Of a stretch of DNA of 64,000 nucleotides, positions 61,938-64,000 are shown one piece after another (position 1 is the first letter of the stretch; each line of letters begins with the position of its first letter). Both the position numbers and the translations under genes were made by a program. This DNA is from a candidate division WOR-3 bacterium. Its GTDB lineage: Bacteria; Hydrothermota; Tepidihabitantia; SM23-42; JAOAFX01. The notes beneath the pieces were generated by a model. That model ran no database searches. It worked only from the letters and a program-made list of their open reading frames with translations, and was not told the DNA's origin. Location of the stretch: contig JBDRVV010000011.1 of the NCBI GenBank assembly GCA_039802005.1, positions 1-64,000 of the forward strand, given 5' to 3'.

Positions 61938-63164
61938 ATGAGAAAAAGATTGCTACTAATTACATATTACTGGCCACCCTGCGGAGGTCCTGGTTCAATA
62001 AGACCTTTAAAATTTGCTAAATACCTTCCTGATTATGGGATTGAACCTATTATACTAACGCGTAAAAATATTGCCTATCATTCAATTGATTTGGAACTGG
62101 GCAGCGATTTAAATGACATTAAAGTATACAAGACTGATTCTCTTGACCCAGCACGAATTCTATATCTCCTGGGTATGCGTAAATACAAACCAAAAAAGTG
62201 GGAGATGCCAATAAAGAAAACATTAAACTTCCCCGATAATAAGACCGGATGGATTCCATTTGCATACAATGATGGATTAAAGATCGATTTTGATTATATC
62301 TTTGTCACTGCACCGCCATTCAGCTCGTTTATTACTGGCTATATGCTGGCAAAAAGAACTGACAAACCGTTGATCCTTGATTTTCGCGATGCCTGGCTTG
62401 AATTTCCGTTTATTCGTTATGAGAATCAACTTCAGAGAAGATTCGTTTCTTACTGGGAGAGAAAGGTTGTAGAATATGCAAGATTAATAATTACAATTAG
62501 CGACGATATAAAAGATGCATTGGCGAAGCGCTACCCCGAGGTTGAAAGGAAAATTTATGTCATACCTAATGGTTATGACCCAAATGATTTTTCTCATCCG
62601 CCACTTCCCGAGAAATTTACAATATCCTATTTAGGAACGATAAGAGAAGAGAGAAATCCAGAAACATTCTTGTTAGCAGTTGAAAAATTTTTAAAAGAGA
62701 CAAAACTTTCTCCAGATAGTATAGAATTAAAATTTATTGGGCATATTGAAGAAGAATATATAAAACTGATAAAAAAATATCCTTATACCAGAATTCTTGG
62801 TCACCTTTCATATCATCAGGCTTTAAAAGAATTTTGCAATGCCCATATTGCATTAATGATTACAACCGGTGACGACTTCTTCTTTCCCAGCAGACAGAAT
62901 GAATATCTGGCAAGTGGCTTACCAATCATTTCCTGTGGCTGGTCCAGAGGGCTTTTTTTCTTTGATAAGGCGGCTGAAAAAGGTTATCCTGTTTATATGT
63001 TTGAATACGACAATACGATTGGTATGAAAGAAAAGTTGCATGAACTGTATGTAAAGTATAAATATAACAGAATAAATATAAGCCCTCATCCCCTGCCCGA
63101 GTATACCAGGCAAAATCTAACAGCCAAACTTGCAAATTTACTGAAAAGTATTGACAAATTTTAA
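61938..63164 (+). CDS. Glycosyltransferase (GT4-like, GT-B fold)
   Basis: A 408-residue enzyme. The N-terminal TYYWPPCGGPGSIRPLKFAKYL is typical of GT4 enzymes of the WcaI/putative colanic type. The middle includes LILDFRDAWLEFPF, IITISDDIKDALAKRYP and VIPNGYDPNDFSH. The nucleotide-binding half has ISYLGTIREERNPETFLLAV and FPSRQNEYLASGLPIIS. Probably acts at the inner membrane in surface glycan synthesis. Acceptor and donor unknown. Confidence 0.9.
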   Translation: MRKRLLLITYYWPPCGGPGSIRPLKFAKYLPDYGIEPIILTRKNIAYHSIDLELGSDLNDIKVYKTDSLDPARILYLLGMRKYKPKKWEMPIKKTLNFPDNKTGWIPFAYNDGLKIDFDYIFVTAPPFSSFITGYMLAKRTDKPLILDFRDAWLEFPFIRYENQLQRRFVSYWERKVVEYARLIITISDDIKDALAKRYPEVERKIYVIPNGYDPNDFSHPPLPEKFTISYLGTIREERNPETFLLAVEKFLKETKLSPDSIELKFIGHIEEEYIKLIKKYPYTRILGHLSYHQALKEFCNAHIALMITTGDDFFFPSRQNEYLASGLPIISCGWSRGLFFFDKAAEKGYPVYMFEYDNTIGMKEKLHELYVKYKYNRINISPHPLPEYTRQNLTAKLANLLKSIDKF

Positions 63165-63178
63165 AAAATAAATATAAT
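63151..63178 (+). promoter_or_regulatory. Promoter of secG-rplU-rpmA
   Basis: TTGACA at 63151-63156, a 16-bp spacer and TATAAT at 63173-63178. It overlaps the end of the glycosyltransferase gene. The leader of about 60 nt ends with AAAAGGAGA before the ATG at 63245. Confidence 0.75.
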
Positions 63179-63244
63179 ATAAATTCAGGATTGAATTATT
63201 ATTTTAATAAGATTATTAATAGTTTAGCCTAAAAGGAGAATTAA

Positions 63245-63589
63245 ATGTACGGAATAATCTTTGCCTTACATGTGCTTATATGCATATTGTTGATTATTGT
63301 GGTCCTTTTACAGCAGACCAGGGGTGCTGGTATGTCAAGTGTTTTTGGTGGTGGCGGAGGTACTGATTCTTTATTCGGTGGTAAGGGTGCTACGCCATTC
63401 TTTATTAAATTGACTTCGGGACTGGCAATAGGGTTCTTTTTAACATCCCTTTTTCTCGTACTCTTATCCCGGAGGCCTGTTGCAAAAACTGCGGTAGAGA
63501 AAGGATTGGAGACCGAGGTTCCGATTGCACCAACAACCCTACCTGAAGAACAACTTCCGACCCTTCCCCAGGAAAAAGGGGGTGAATAA
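63245..63589 (+). CDS. secG: Preprotein translocase subunit SecG
   Basis: A 114-residue SecG with two TM helices: IFALHVLICILLIIVVLLQ and a second one at about 58-80. The conserved loop GAGMSSVFGGGGGTDSLFGG lies between. The C-terminal ~30 residues are an acidic/Pro-rich extension. AGGAGA precedes the ATG; the stop overlaps the rplU start (TAATG). Confidence 0.95.
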   Translation: MYGIIFALHVLICILLIIVVLLQQTRGAGMSSVFGGGGGTDSLFGGKGATPFFIKLTSGLAIGFFLTSLFLVLLSRRPVAKTAVEKGLETEVPIAPTTLPEEQLPTLPQEKGGE

Positions 63590-63900
63590 TGTTTGCGGTT
63601 ATAAAGACAAATAGTTATCAGTATGTTGTTTCAAAGGGTGATAAGGTAATCATTCCTGCAGTCCTTGGCGAATCAGGGAAAGAAATTGAATTTGATAAAA
63701 TCCTGATGATAAAAGATGAGAGTGGAGTCGTCGTTGGGAAACCATATGTTGAAGGTGCAATAGTAAAAGGAGTTATAAGAAAAACAGGTAAACTGCCAAA
63801 GGTGATGGTTTATAAATTTATTAGAAGAGAAAATTATCGTCGTAAAAAAGGGCATCGGCAGTTATTTACCGAAGTTGAAATAACAGATATAAAAAAATAG
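63589..63900 (+). CDS. rplU: 50S ribosomal protein L21
   Basis: A 103-residue L21: FAVIKTNSYQYVVSKGDKVIIP at the N-terminus, GKPYVEGAIVKGVI in the middle and the basic KFIRRENYRRKKGHRQLFTEV signature. It is followed by rpmA, the usual order. Confidence 0.97.
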   Translation: MFAVIKTNSYQYVVSKGDKVIIPAVLGESGKEIEFDKILMIKDESGVVVGKPYVEGAIVKGVIRKTGKLPKVMVYKFIRRENYRRKKGHRQLFTEVEITDIKK

Positions 63901-63909
63901 GAGGAAAGT

Positions 63910-64000
63910 ATGGCACATAAAAAAGGTACTGGTTCAGCAAAAAATGGCAGGGATTCAGAAGGAAAACGGCTTGGTGTGAAGAGATTTGATGGACAGTTGG
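63910..64000 (+). CDS. rpmA: 50S ribosomal protein L27 (5' part)
   Basis: The first 30 codons are present before the window ends. [20 protein letters not shown] is the L27 N-terminus; it lacks the cleavable extension of Firmicutes. GGAGG at 63900-63904 precedes the ATG. Confidence 0.95.
   Translation, partial: MAHKKGTGSAKNGRDSEGKRLGVKRFDGQL

Overview
The window reads as a chromosomal segment of an uncultured, anaerobic, AT-rich, diderm bacterium. It encodes signal peptides, lipoproteins and beta-barrel-like proteins, many Fe-S and radical SAM proteins, and an energy-converting [NiFe] hydrogenase. Standard housekeeping genes (nadC, uvrB, ddl, tmk, purL, secG, rplU, rpmA) show ordinary bacterial genetics with TAA/TAG/TGA stops. 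My best guess is candidate phylum WOR-3 (Stahlbacteria) or a relative; this rests on gene flavour, not on a marker I could test. No rRNA, tRNA or CRISPR was seen.

Layout. 1-3840 (minus): nadC (cut by the edge), uvrB and a GH13-like secreted protein with degenerate catalytic motifs. 3921-4859: ddl. 4938-21371: one long operon for a membrane-bound group 4 [NiFe] hydrogenase. It combines a soluble electron-entry module (HydB-like, HydG-like flavoprotein, a molybdopterin-oxidoreductase-like FeS protein and a CooF-like ferredoxin), a hydrogenase/complex-I core (NuoH/B/C/D/I-like), three antiporter-like pumps and Mrp subunits B to G. Nearly every gap in this operon holds a short repetitive palindromic element. 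Two of these carry four-helix-bundle (S23) genes and one is an ORF-less version. 21371-24236: a B12-binding radical SAM protein and an AAA/DUF4143 ATPase.

24466-30334 is the most novel-looking locus, a compact peptide-natural-product (RiPP-like) cluster. It starts with a leaderless promoter and a short ORF interrupted by a tetranucleotide repeat. Then come an HlyD-like adaptor, a radical SAM/SPASM maturase, an unlisted 45-residue Cys-rich candidate precursor, a secreted HExxH metallopeptidase and an ABC exporter. A broken DDE transposase and an IS110-family transposase follow (30465-32677).

32768-43362: a promoter and a structured 5' leader (candidate riboswitch) precede a set with a ferredoxin:thioredoxin-reductase-like protein, a 2-hydroxyacyl-CoA-dehydratase/double-cubane-type protein with its ATPase activator, a Na+/solute symporter, a methyltransferase, two YdjY-type lipoproteins, an Ig-like lipoprotein with an in-frame TGA followed by a SECIS-like hairpin, a barrel protein and a YedE-type selenium/sulfur transporter. 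43747-45327 (minus): a fused restriction-modification protein. 45455-52677: a corrinoid system (corrinoid protein, two UroD-type methyltransferases, a RACo-like activator, two dehydratase-type FeS subunits and an activase). 52748-64000: inositol-phosphate synthase, tmk, an S41 protease, PurL, small unknowns, a nucleotidyltransferase, a TPR protein, a glycosyltransferase, secG, rplU and the start of rpmA.

A recurring signal is a promoter of form TTGAC(A/T), 16 bp, TANNNT. In seven cases it sits 5-9 nt from an ATG with no Shine-Dalgarno sequence, which implies leaderless transcripts next to classical SD-led genes.
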